Shown piece by piece: positions 10,795-21,086 of a stretch of DNA of 64,000 bases (the first letter of the stretch is position 1; each line of letters starts with the position of its first letter). A program made the position numbers and the translations under genes. The notes beneath the pieces are model-generated. The model was not told the DNA's origin. It saw nothing but the letters and a program-made list of their open reading frames with translations, and searched no databases. Source of the stretch: Siphonodentalium dalli. Its lineage: Eukaryota; Mollusca; Scaphopoda; Gadilida; Siphonodentaliidae. The stretch is from positions 207,228,978-207,292,977 of the forward strand of contig CP136066.1 of assembly GCA_032622095.1 (NCBI GenBank), given 5' to 3'.

Positions 10795-12235
10795 CTATTC
10801 TCGATGCTCTCCTCTGTACGCTTTCAATCATGGTTTTGTACTTTTTATAGTGTGGGTAGGCTCCTGCGAATATTCGATTCGAGATTCGATTCGAAAGTCA
10901 AATTCGATTCGAATTCGAGTCGAAATTGCCAACTCGAAATTTCGAATATACTATGGCGGAAAAGTAGGCTGTTTCAGGACAAGTACACATGTCGATCTTA
11001 GCTGTTTGTGGCATTTAATTCCAGAAAATTATGTATATATGCACATTATAATTCTTATTGTACATAGCCAACAATTAGCCACGATAGGACGACTAAATAC
11101 GTCTGAATTATATAGCTTTAAAATGGTAGCAAAAGCTAGCAGATAGCCAATGGACTGACGATGCGGTAAATTATAATAGCTATGAGACTGGGCTACCGAT
11201 AGCGTTATCCATCGTCTATTCGATTCCGTGTTATGTAATATGGGTGAGAATGTAAACAACACATGTTCCTGGTGTCGAAAAGTGCATTTTGGCACTGTTC
11301 TCTTTTGAAGTTGACTTTCAGTTTCAGAGTTTTCTTTTACAATGGACAAAATGTCGTCCATCATTCATGTTTATTTTAAACATGATAAAGCTGCAGGCAC
11401 GTGTGATGAATTGCAACATGCATGGTGTATAAATCGCAAGCATCTGGGACAATGACCCATCTATGGAATCATCTGTTCAAGAAGCATTAACCAATACATG
11501 AAGAGGCTATACACTGCGACTGTTGTTGCGTCTTCAAGTTTATAACAACGGGTGTTTCCGAATGCCGATTTGCAATTTTGCATGTACATGCAAACTGTAG
11601 AAATTTCGTGTGATTTTAGTTTGATAATCCATTTAGTGGTAATATATTAATCGTTGTGATGGCCGCATGGACGTTTTAATCTGCTTTGTTTTCTTGACAA
11701 TTATAAATTGAAGTTAATAGTATATCAAACGACGGTTTATCGCCACATAAGTTCTGATGGAACTTCATGCATGTAGTTCATAGAATGTTTCACAAATAAT
11801 CTAATCGTTGACAAAACATACCTAATTGAGAATGCAACACACAGATATGATTCGATTCGATATTCGATTCGATATTCGATTCGATTTTGTGAATTCGATT
11901 CGATATTCGATTCGATCAAAATATCCAATTCACAGGACCCTAAGTGTGGGTTCCAAATGGATGATCCGTATTCTAATACTCGATGAACGAAGGATTTGTA
12001 TAGAATTTTAAGCATTTATATATATTCATCGATGTAGCTGAAGGTTCTGTTTATTATTCCTATTCTCTGATTGGCTCTTTTGATGCTCATTGCAATATGT
12101 GTTGAGAATTTCATGATGTTGCTAAAGAAGACTCCAATGTCCTTTTCCTCTGGTTTCCTCTATTTCATGTTGTGAATCATTTTCTGTGATCTTGTACTTT
12201 TGACCCACATTGCTCTTCCCTATATATTGAGGTAA
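10795..12235 (-). pseudogene. LINE reverse-transcriptase remnant, split by a hAT element
   Basis: On the minus strand, from about 12130 downward, the frame reads GVFFSNIMKFSTHIAMSIKR, then SYIDEYI, a TAA stop, then MLKILYKSFVHRVLEYGSS and IWNPH. This is the C-terminal (thumb/connection) part of a non-LTR retrotransposon polymerase (CR1/jockey-like). The frame is broken at about 11950 by the element at 10857-11942 and resumes beyond it at about 10848 with KKYKTMIESVQRRASRI. It is an old, inactive fragment lacking the catalytic core, on the strand opposite to C1D. Confidence 0.75.
10857..11942. mobile_element. Non-autonomous hAT element with AGTGTGGG target duplication
   Basis: The left end is TAGGCTCCTG and the right end is CAGGACCCTA (reverse complement TAGGGTCCTG). 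AGTGTGGG lies immediately outside both ends (10849-10856 and 11943-11950): an 8-bp duplication, the hAT signature. The 1,086-bp interior has runs of 'attcgattcgat' near both ends and no transposase. It sits inside the LINE fragment. Confidence 0.85.
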
Positions 12236-12472
12236 ACAAAATTCAGGTGTGTGAGAGCCCTAGGGGGGGGGTGGTGATCAGGGGTGGGGAACATATAGGA
12301 AAAAACAGTTTATCTTCCCCCAGGAGTGGGGTGAGATATGATGGGGAAGGGGAGATATCTTAGCACATTGGTTCTTAAAATATATAAAATAATTGTTTTT
12401 GTAAAAAAAAAAATTCTCTTGACGTGATCAGTATCTATAGTTTATTCAAGGTTCAATTCTGTATATTTTCAG

Positions 12473-12539
12473 CTTACACCTCTGGATAGAGCTAAGGTGG
12501 ACTTGACTACAGCATACACAATTAACTCTCTATTCTGGA
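12473..12539 (+). CDS. C1D: C1D exon 2
   Basis: The acceptor is a T-rich tract ending ttttcag at 12472 and the donor is GTAAGT at 12540. It encodes LTPLDRAKVDLTTAYTINSL then FW, the conserved core helix of the family (human '[22 protein letters not shown]'). It enters in phase 0 and leaves one base of the next codon. Confidence 0.93.
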
Positions 12540-12587
12540 GTAAGTATTTATATGCTGGTACATGTATATATACAAACTAAAGCCTTA

Positions 12588-12956
12588 AATATGGTCTATC
12601 TCTTCCTAAACACCGTTTATGTACATGTAGTTTTCAGGGTATAAAATAATAGATATGAGTCAAAGACACCTGTCCGGAAACGCTTCTATCAAAATAATTA
12701 ATTTTATATTGATTTTTTTCTAATATAATGCGATAATCAAGTGGGACATTTTTTCGTTACTATTTTTAAATAGAGTTATCCCCCATGGTATGCTTCGAAT
12801 GAATGCGAGCCGTATAATCTTCCAAATTGATTGTATGTATATCATATCAGAAAATTAGTAATAAAATCAATATTAATTGACAGAGGTCTTTGATTAATAT
12901 TTATTATTTTATACCCAGAAAACTATATAAAACTGTTATAGGAAGAGATAGACCAT
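12588..12956. mobile_element. Inverted-repeat element with GGTCTATCTCTTCC ends
   Basis: The left ~80 bases (atggtctatctcttcct, agttttcagggtataaaat, caaagacacctgtc) recur inverted on the right side (caaagacctctgtc, agttttctgggtataaaat, ggtctatctcttcct in reverse complement). A partial relative starts at about 47570. It begins 48 bases inside C1D intron 2. Confidence 0.65.
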
Positions 12957-13056
12957 CTTTGGCCCTTCAATCACTAAAGAGATAACTGAGTAGATACTTG
13001 ATTCCCATTGATTAATTTGTATTAGCTGAACAGATAGTTACCGATAGCAGTCTGTG

Positions 13057-13427
13057 TTAACCCTTTAAAAACTGAATGGATTTTCCCATTCAGTTATAAA
13101 AGTATAGTTTGGAACAATCAATTATTCTTTTGGAGAGGTGTTCAGGTAATAATAGTAGACGAAAAACAGGTAATTGGTGGGAAATGTTCAGATAATAAGT
13201 TCAATAAACAATTGGTGAATTTATTATCTGAACATTTCCTAAGGAATAATTACTCGTCAATGATGCTTTAGTAGAGAAAGGGTTAACATACACTCAGATT
13301 CATACTGTTCAGATAATAAGTTCAATAAACAATTGGTGAATTTATTATCTGAACATTTCCTAAGGAATAATTACTCGTCAATGATGCTTTAGTATAGAAA
13401 GGGTTAACATACACTCAGATTCATACT
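13057..13427. mobile_element. TTAA MITE, family D, with internal 121-bp duplication
   Basis: It starts TTAACCCTTT at 13057 and first closes AAAGGGTTAA at 13286. The segment 13186-13306 (from 'gttcagataataagttc' through 'cagattcatact') is repeated directly at 13307-13427, so the right end of the element plus 20 bases of flank is present twice. Confidence 0.7.
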
Positions 13428-13458
13428 GATAATTACGAGATTAACGAAAGACTGAATA

Positions 13459-14240
13459 CATGTGACGTTGGGTGCATTGTTGGCAGTGCAAAAATCAATC
13501 ATTTATGTTATGCTGATGATATGTGTGTTATTGCACCATCTTTGGAGGGACTACGTCGTTTGTTGAGAATATGTGAACACGAGGCTAAGAAGATTTATTT
13601 AACTTATAATATTATAAAAACTGTGGGGATGACTTTTATCCCTAAATCTTTTCATATTCGGTCATTTCCAAAACTATACTTAATGGGCAATGAACTCAAG
13701 TTTGTGTCCTATAAGTATCTCGGACATATACTCAACAACGAATTTTCCGATGATAATGATATTATGCGCCAATATCGGTCTATATGTTCACGCTCAAATA
13801 TGCTTATTAGAAAGTTTTACAAATGATCGCCTAATGTGAAAATGTATTTATTTAAAATGTTCGTATCTCCATTATATTGTGCACATCTTTGGATTAACTA
13901 TACCAAACGTTGTTATAGAAAACTTACAGTTTGTTATAATAATGCATATAGAAAATTTATGGGTTACGAGAGATCATGTAGTGCGAGTGGGATGTTTGTA
14001 GGTGACAGAATGTGTTCTCTGACAGTGCTGATTTCGAAAGGGAGTGTATGGATTTCGTGTGAGAATTTATAAATCTTTAAACAGTATTTTGAATGCTATT
14101 TGTAACTCAGATCTGATCTATCGGTCAAATCTATTCAATCATTGGAATCAACTTCTTTATATTTAATTTGTAATTATATGTTGTATGTATGACTATATAT
14201 GGGCATATATTGCCTGAAATAAATACAATACAATAATCAG
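13459..14240 (+). pseudogene. LINE reverse-transcriptase remnant with YADD box
   Basis: The frame opens at CDVGCIVGSAKINHLCYADD (13462-13521), which holds the YADD catalytic motif. It continues with MCVIAPSLEGLRRLLRICEH and KYLGHILNNEF. One in-frame TGA at 13824-13826 interrupts it, then the same frame gives MYLFKMFVSPLYCAHLW. A frameshift near 14045 moves the tail (GFRVRIYKSLNSILNAICNS, then LFNHWNQLLYI and stop) to another frame. The 3' end 'aaataaatacaatacaata' is a CR1/L2-like tail. It is 5'-truncated and inactive. Confidence 0.85.
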
Positions 14241-14861
14241 TCAATCGCATTCTCACCGACTTTTCATTTCTCGTAATGGTGTAATGCCTGCTGTCTTCCC
14301 CAAAATTACGTGGCATCACTCTACATTAATTGTTTCGATTGGACACTTTTATCTTGGTACTACTAATAGTGAGTTCTGTTTGGCGCTACTGACGTGGAAT
14401 CCCATCACTATTTATATATGTGGGTCTGTAGTTAACATGGTTAGATTGTAATGCTTATTTGCACAATAATCTTATTTTTACAAATTACCATACAAAATTA
14501 TATTATTGCATAGGAGTAGCATGACATAGATGGCAGTCTTCCTGCTGCCCCTAAGTAAAAGATGCAAAGGAAAATAAAATGACGTACTTACAATTTTACA
14601 CAAATTATTTGATATTTGGTTGGCCGGTTGGTACCTCATCTAAATATTCTATATGATTATTTTAATCGAGACTGAATTGCATTTTGAACAATGAAGTTTA
14701 AAATTGCCATGGGTTGTTTTTACTAATTTCAAGGGAGCCGTGATCAATTTGACGTGACAAACCCTAAATTCTCATCAGGCTCTAAACCTCAATTTAGATA
14801 TACTTTTGAAATACAGCTTTGATACTTTCTCCATAGTCATAAATTTGTGGGTTTTTTTCAG

Positions 14862-14917
14862 TTTATCTCACCGTCTGTGGAAAGAATCCAAAAGAGCATG
14901 GTGTGAAACAAGAACTG
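14862..14917 (+). CDS. C1D: C1D exon 3
   Basis: The acceptor ttttttcag ends at 14861 and the donor is GTATGT at 14918. With the single base from exon 2 it reads IYLTVCGKNPKEHGVKQEL, closely matching the family's 'VYLATQGVNPKEHPVKQEL'. It ends in phase 0. Confidence 0.93.
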
Positions 14918-15002
14918 GTATGTCTTATTTCTTTATTAGAAGAGTCAAGAGTTCATTTGTCCTTTTCAGATGATGATAATTTACCAAAAACATGATTTTT
15001 GA

Positions 15003-15229
15003 AGGCGTTATGGTTTATTAACGGCCCGACAGGAATGATTAACAGCCCAAGGGCCTATTACGGAAGCTAATTGTGAAGGCCCAAATGCACATAAAATAGG
15101 GCATAATTACATTCGAATGATGAAAAGGCATGGAACAGTAATATAAAGACTCTAAGAATTCTTATAAGTATTGCTAATAGGACCGAGGGCTGTTAATCAT
15201 TCCTGTCTGGCCGTTGATAAACTATAACT
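15003..15229. mobile_element. Inverted-repeat element around GGCCCGACAGGAATGATTAAC
   Basis: 'gcgttatggtttattaacgg' followed by 'gacaggaatgattaacagccc' at 15008-15052 recurs inverted at about 15187-15227 with a few mismatches (gggctgttaatcattcctgtc, then ccgttgataaactataac). The arms are about 45 bp and there are no coding sequences. Confidence 0.6.
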
Positions 15230-16347
15230 CCATCTTCAGCAACAAATCAGTGAATTTAAACAATTAGTCAATCTGTTGGCAGATTCTGGTTTTGAACTAA
15301 TTTCTAATAAATGTAACCAATCTTGATCAAGTTCTCTCGAATGAGACAGTTTTTTGCGTTTTTTTCTTTTAGATTGTCATCTGTTTACGATCTGTCAGTT
15401 GATCATGTGATCAGTGACTTAAACTGGAAGCGGGCGCCAGGCGTTAAAGAAAACAAAGGTTCATTAACGCCCGCAGCTCGCTTCTGGTCAACTTCGCCTC
15501 AAAATTGTGGAATTTTATCGTACTTGCACGAAACAAACTCTTGTGTTGCTGTTAAATATGGTACAACACATAAAAATATCTAACTTATATACTTTGTGTG
15601 GACCTTTAAGGGGTTTCCACATCTGAGCTATGTCAGAAGGTGGAATGTTTAGATGGACATACACAGAAAACTGCTTAATTGCTAAGCTAGTACACCACCT
15701 GAAGGAATCTATGCTATCTGAAGACCACATCATGCATATTATATAACAATAAAAATGTCAAAAAGATGACTTTACTCATTGTTTTAGAAGGAAATTTTGG
15801 GAAGAGCATCCTCACCTAGTATATTGAGCAGATATGAATAACTGCCATAAAAAGTTCATGATCTGAAATAGTAAACGGCTCGAATGGCAATTTAATTTAG
15901 TTCAATACTGCTTCAATAATCTCAAAATTATCTTAGATGTATGCTAGAAAATTGTGAGAAGCCATTACCATGAACTGTTACATCAAGGAACTAGCCCAAT
16001 GTTGGTATGCAGGTCCGTCTGACTCAAGCTGGGAGAAATCAACAATAGGCCACAGTGTTAGAGATAGCTGGTAAGCTGGGAATTTGGCTATGGACATATG
16101 ACCTGAAAGTGAGGCTAAAACTCATCTCAGCCCAAAGGTTTATATCAATTCTTGCAAAATGGATGTTCACAATTTTCCAGCACACATCTAACATAATGTT
16201 GAGATTCTTGAAGCAGTATTTAACTGGTTTAAAAAAATTATGTTGTTGTTGTAATTGTGGCCCGGAAGGGATTCACTATCTTTAAAAAAACAGCTTATCC
16301 TTATAAATGAAGTACCTGGAGTGAAGTTACTACCCAGTTATAAAAGG
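15230..16347. other. C1D intron 3, no recognisable feature
   Basis: Intronic sequence with a few short open frames that lack splice sites and family similarity. No RNA gene or bounded repeat was recognised here. Confidence 0.4.
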
Positions 16348-16348
16348 G

Positions 16349-16655
16349 CTAACCCTTTGTACACTAAATACTCACTAGTTCCCTTAGGAAATGTTTAGAT
16401 AATAAGTTCAATAAACGACGATAGGTCTTTTGTTGAACCTATTAACTGAACATTTCCCAAAAATGAATATGAATCCTTCTGCACTTGTATTAAGTTTACG
16501 TCTGTCTGTCGTCTGCTTTTATAACTGAACACCCATTAAGTTTATGCCTGTCGTCTGCTTTTATAACTGAACATCCATCCAAATGAACAATAGATCATTC
16601 CAATGTTTATTTTTATAACTGAATGGGAGAATGCATTTAGTATAGAAAGGGGTAA
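16349..16655. mobile_element. TTAA MITE, family D (degenerate ends)
   Basis: It begins 'ctaaccctttgtacac' and ends 'tagaaaggggtaac', so both TTAA edges have decayed by one base. The interior has the inverted pair 'gttcaataaacgacgata' / 'ggtcttttgttgaac' and a tandem repeat of 'tctgtcgtctgcttttataactgaacaccc'. Confidence 0.6.
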
Positions 16656-16864
16656 CCATCCTTATAATTCTTTTTATCACATAATTAGCCCCTAAATCTT
16701 GCCTCATATTGTTTAGCAAGACACACGTGTATTATCGTCACTCGCAGTGACATAAAAACTTTGCGCAATGATGTCGATGTGAATGCCAGAAATTTATTAT
16801 TATGTTAATTAGACTATAATTATGATATTCGATTTGTGTTGGATTATTTAGTATTGGCTGTGAG

Positions 16865-17442
16865 CAGGGTTCGCGCTGCCACTTGCCAAATTTCCCAATG
16901 GCAAATATAATTCACATTTGGCAAAAAAATTGGCAAGTCACTTTTGATTCCTCAAGAAAGTTATTAATATTTGTCACTCAAGACTACTCATTTCAGGAAA
17001 CTCTTTCATTATTAATGATACGAGTGGTGTTTTATATGGTTATGAAAAGTTAACACCTCTATCAGGATGCAATTAATCTGATATCATTAGCATCGACGGG
17101 TGGAGGGATTGCTAGTATGTCTGGTGTGGTATTTACATAGATAATCCTCTTTGTTTCGATATGCCCTTCTGATGAAGAAACCCTTCTACAATTGCATTGT
17201 TTTGTTGTTGGTTTATTGTTATATGATAAACTAAAGTATAGAGGCGAGAAAAATTAATAATTAACTGCTTTCCTATCGATATCAAATGTTGGTCAAGCAG
17301 CGATTGTCGAAATAGTCAAAATACAAGAAACAATGTTGTAGAAACTGATAGCATTTGGCAACTTATAACAGCATTTGGCAAAAAATAATTTCATTTGGCA
17401 AAATATTTGGCAAAAGTTAATTTCGGGCCAGTGCTGACCCTG
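16865..17442. mobile_element. 578-bp non-autonomous hAT element, CAGGGTTCGCGCTG end
   Basis: The left end is CAGGGTTCGCGCTG and the right end is CAGTGCTGACCCTG. GCTGTGAG stands immediately outside both ends (16857-16864 and 17443-17450), an intact 8-bp target duplication. The interior repeats 'catttggcaaa' modules near both ends. It shares end sequence with the element at 20116-21078. No transposase is present. Confidence 0.88.
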
Positions 17443-17640
17443 GCTGTGAGATAAACATGTGTGATAAGGGTGGTTGAACGGTTTTGTCAACATGCAAAGA
17501 CACATTTGTAATGGAACTATATTTTTTCTTGAAGTTGTCTTTACTTCCTCTTTGGTTGTGATAAGGAAATCAATATTATTTTTGTTTTAATCCCAGCCGT
17601 TTTTAGATCGTTTTTCCTTGCTAAGATTATGTTATAAAAT

Positions 17641-17794
17641 GGATCTCAAATTTCGTGGCAATTCTATAGTCTATACATAATTTATTAACCTGGTCCACTA
17701 AATTCGATTCAAGCTGAGCTTTAGTGAGGCTCGTTTCAAATTTCGTGCACTCGGTTAATAAATTTCGTATAGAATTGCGACTCATTTAGAGATT
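17641..17794. mobile_element. Second copy of the palindromic insert seen at 1345
   Basis: Arms 'ggatctcaaatttcg', 'attctatag', 'aatttattaacc' and 'ccactaaattcgattcaagc' fold back on 'gaggctcg', 'cactcggttaataaattt' and 'cgtatagaattgcgactc'. It ends only ~20 bases before the exon 4 acceptor. Confidence 0.5.
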
Positions 17795-17812
17795 CTCTAT
17801 TTGTGTAACCAG

Positions 17813-17942
17813 GATAGAGTAAAGAGCTACATGGCCAGAATCAAAGAGCATGAAGATAAGGCTAAAGCACCAAAAGTTGATACATCTGCTGCGAAACGAT
17901 TTGTAAAGAGTGCGCTATGGCAAGCTGCTCAAAAGAAAACAG
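17813..17942 (+). CDS. C1D: C1D exon 4
   Basis: The acceptor is 'gtaaccag' at 17805-17812 and the donor is GTAAAT at 17943. It encodes DRVKSYMARIKEHEDKAKAP, then SAAKRFVKSALW, which matches the family's 'AASRFVKNALW' signature, then QAAQKKT with one base left over. The lysine-rich region is expected for an RNA-binding surface. Confidence 0.92.
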
Positions 17943-17999
17943 GTAAATTGAAATGTAAATCAAAATGTGTCTGCTAGGGCCTGCGATTGCAAGTTCTGA

Positions 18000-18895
18000 C
18001 TCACATATGAGTCTTCCTAAATATGTCCTTGCCGTTATAAATGCGGCATTTGTGTGTGAACATGCAGCTTTATATCCCAAATAGTTAAAATAAACTGTTG
18101 GTTATCCAAGCACTATTGATTTAATAGTTCATTTCGCCGAGAGCTTCTTATCGCTTGAATATTTCATTGACTTTATGATTGGTCATCACAAATGATTTAG
18201 AGTCTATGACCGTGTTTGACTCTGAATCAAATCAAAACTGTGACGAAAACAAAAAAGATCACATCTTTATTCATGAGCCTAAGTTCGGCATTTTCAACAA
18301 AACGCCCAATACCGTTTGGGAGTGCAGTTATGTTAGGTGGTATCAAAGATTTATGCTGCTAATTGATTTATTAAATACCTTAATTGTCCCATAACAGATA
18401 CAAGTAGCATATACTTTTGTAATACTTCCAATGTTACCCAGCGTATATAAGGTTAATTTGGAAGTCAATACCTAGCCATTAGGTCCATAATTTATGCGGG
18501 GGAAACTGACCCGAAATTGAATAGCTTGCGCTATTCCGTTGCGGGTCGGTAATTTCCTATAAAGATTGTATTAAATCTTAACTTGTTGGACAGGCCAGTA
18601 TGTGTACGGATAAGATTGTTACACGTGGTTGGGTGTGGCTTTCAGATTTCCATATATACTAGTTTCAGCCGGGGATTGAGAAACTTCGCTCTGACTCTTG
18701 ATTCGAACGCTTTGTCGTAGTAGTTATGTTGTATCATTCTCTGTGGCCACCTGATGGGGTGCACTTGTATATAATTGTACAATAAATGTCATCAACGTGT
18801 TTCCAAGAATTCCAACTTAATGGTTAGAACCTGTGGGACCAGTAGCCCGAGAGAGTGGTACACTTTGTGAAATATATATGACTAGCACACAATTA
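18000..18895. other. C1D intron 4, mostly unannotated
   Basis: Intronic sequence. A short GC-richer block near 18490-18550 contains complementary 'ccgaaattgaatagcttgcg / cgctattccgttgcgggtcg' phrases. No exon or bounded element was established. Confidence 0.35.
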
Positions 18896-19534
18896 TTAAA
18901 GGGGTACTGTACCCCAATTTCAATAAATTCCCGGTGACAATAGCGATCTAATATCAATATTATATTTTAAAATAACTAATTTGAGTCGACGATGTCTACT
19001 GAAAACGTTCTGGTTAACAGGCTATCATAAAAGGTAAATTGAATTATTTAATATAAATGAATTTATGGCTGGAGTCATAAAATGGCGAATTATGCCATTA
19101 CGAGTTACCGTTCTTGAAATCTTACATGTTGGGTGTCTTTTATCGACGGCCGTTTACGACGAACATTATTGAGTTGCGAACAAAACATGTTACATGCAAA
19201 AGGAAGTCCCGCTATAACCAATTTGGAAAAAAAAAGAAGAAACAAGATTCATAAAGCGTCAAGTATTTTTATAGGGGGTGAGATTGTTCGATGGAAGAGA
19301 TAACATGCATCAATTGAACTTCCGGTTCATCCTGCAACCTGCGTCTTCTCCGGTGAAGGTCAAAAACATGGCGCGTAGTTTGAAATCGTAATATTTTTAT
19401 ATCCAACATCAATATTTTCGTCGTAAATTAGGTTTATACGAAACTCATATAACACGAACACAATCTAACTTGAAAGTTATGTCAATGGGAGTAAATAAAA
19501 AAATTGCCTATCTCTGTGTACAGTACCCCTTTAA
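18896..19534. mobile_element. 639-bp element with TTAAAGGGGTACTGTAC ends, family J
   Basis: The left end is TTAAAGGGGTACTGTAC and the right end is its reverse complement (GTACAGTACCCCTTTAA), with TTAA on both edges. The interior has no coding potential. A relative with diverged ends is at 40503-40877 and a fragment at 29918-30060. Confidence 0.75.
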
Positions 19535-19699
19535 TGACCGGGACAATTCAATGGGGGCCTGTCTTTTTGACAGCTAAAAAAATTGAGTTGTTTCCAGACT
19601 TGACAAGATGTAAGAGTGAAATGATACAATATTTACACTTAAATGCTAGGCGTTCGCATCAGTTACAGCGTAAATATCTTACACACAAGTCAATGGACA

Positions 19700-19925
19700 T
19701 AATTTTGTTTGTATTAAGGGTACTCAATCCGATTTTGATGGTCCTAATATCATCAGATTCCAACAACAAATTGTTTTTTAAATTCCGCTTCAGTTATCAG
19801 AATCGATTAATTGTCAAAAAATAATGCTAAAAACCACAGTCAACTACACTATAAAATTGCCCAAAACGTGTTATTTATCAACATTTTGTTCAACGAAACC
19901 TGGCCGAATTGTTAAATATCAAATA
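19700..19925. repeat. Dispersed repeat shared with 37320-37490
   Basis: Phrases such as 'gattaattg', 'aataatgct', 'ccacagtcaacta', 'ataaaattgcccaaaac' and 'gttatttatcaacattttgt' occur in the same order at 37380-37465. The 'ggtactcaatcc' start also occurs at 10680. It is a dispersed repeat with no clear ends. Confidence 0.5.
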
Positions 19926-20115
19926 CTACTTGCTGATCAAATAGAAAAAGAGAATAATCTTGCTCCAAGAAGTTATTATTTACAAATATTAATCCAAATT
20001 GACAACACTCACCGTCATTTTTATGTGTACCCATACCATATATGGTACACATAATGCTGACGTCCGGATCAACCATCCGTCGTTTGTCCGTCCGTCTGTC
20101 CGTCCGTCTGTCCGT

Positions 20116-21078
20116 CAGTGTTCGCGCTGTCGGTAGCCAAATTAGCCAATGGCTAATATTTTTCGAATTTGGCTAATAAAAATTTCATTTGGCTAAATTT
20201 TTTTTGACCCCAAATGGAGACTGAAAGCATGAATTTTTGGCAAGTGGGTTTTCAATTCTGTGATGTGAACGATCTAGTCCGAAAACATTGTAAGTGGGAA
20301 TATATCGCCGACTGTACAAAGGGAACTCGATCGCGAACAGTACAAAGGGAAACCCGTCACTCTGCACGAAACAGCAAAAAATAATTATTTTACATTTAAT
20401 CCGCTAATCCCCCATTGTCTGTCTGGTCACTCACGGGACTCCTGCACAATGCATGTTTATGATGACATTGTATTTATGATGGTCAAGGTTTATGAGCACC
20501 AAGTGTAAGACAATAGCTTAATCAGCCAAATGTGAATCACGACAGATATTTTGGGGCTATTTGTCGTCAATACCGATACATTCAAAATAATATGCATGCT
20601 TTTATGACAGATTGTAATGTGATAATGGCGTAACAATATTCGTTATTAGTTTCCAGATGTCACTTAAATATTTTCGCAAGGATAATTAATGTTTAATGAT
20701 TTTTAAAAAGATATTAATATAAAACATATTGATATAAAAATATTAATGACATTAAGAAGGACAATCCCGGGTGGTTACCCCCCCCCCCCCCCCCCCCCCC
20801 CCCCAAAATCACTCTTTCACATAAAGAATATTAATTTTTAATAAATGATATATATAAAAATATTTCTAGTTCATCAAAATTAGTTAAATTATTGTGTATT
20901 TTACCTGTGTCTGTTAGATTTGACGTTTTAATCATTTATTGTGAACCGACCAGAAAACGATGATTTAACTTGGCCATAGTTTTTATTAATTTGGCTAAAG
21001 TTTTTTTCATTTGGCTAATAAAATTTTCATTTGGCTAAACTTTTGGCTAAAGTTTTTTTCGGTCCAGCGCGAACACTG
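20116..21078. mobile_element. 963-bp non-autonomous hAT element, CAGTGTTCGCGCTG ends
   Basis: The perfect 14-bp terminal inverted repeat CAGTGTTCGCGCTG is flanked on both sides by CTGTCCGT (20108-20115 and 21079-21086), an intact 8-bp duplication. Ends CAGTG are classic hAT. The subterminal regions repeat 'catttggcta' modules, and a 27-base poly-C run lies at 20778-20804. There is no transposase. It inserted into the GTCCGT dispersed repeat. Confidence 0.92.
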
Positions 21079-21086
21079 CTGTCCGT

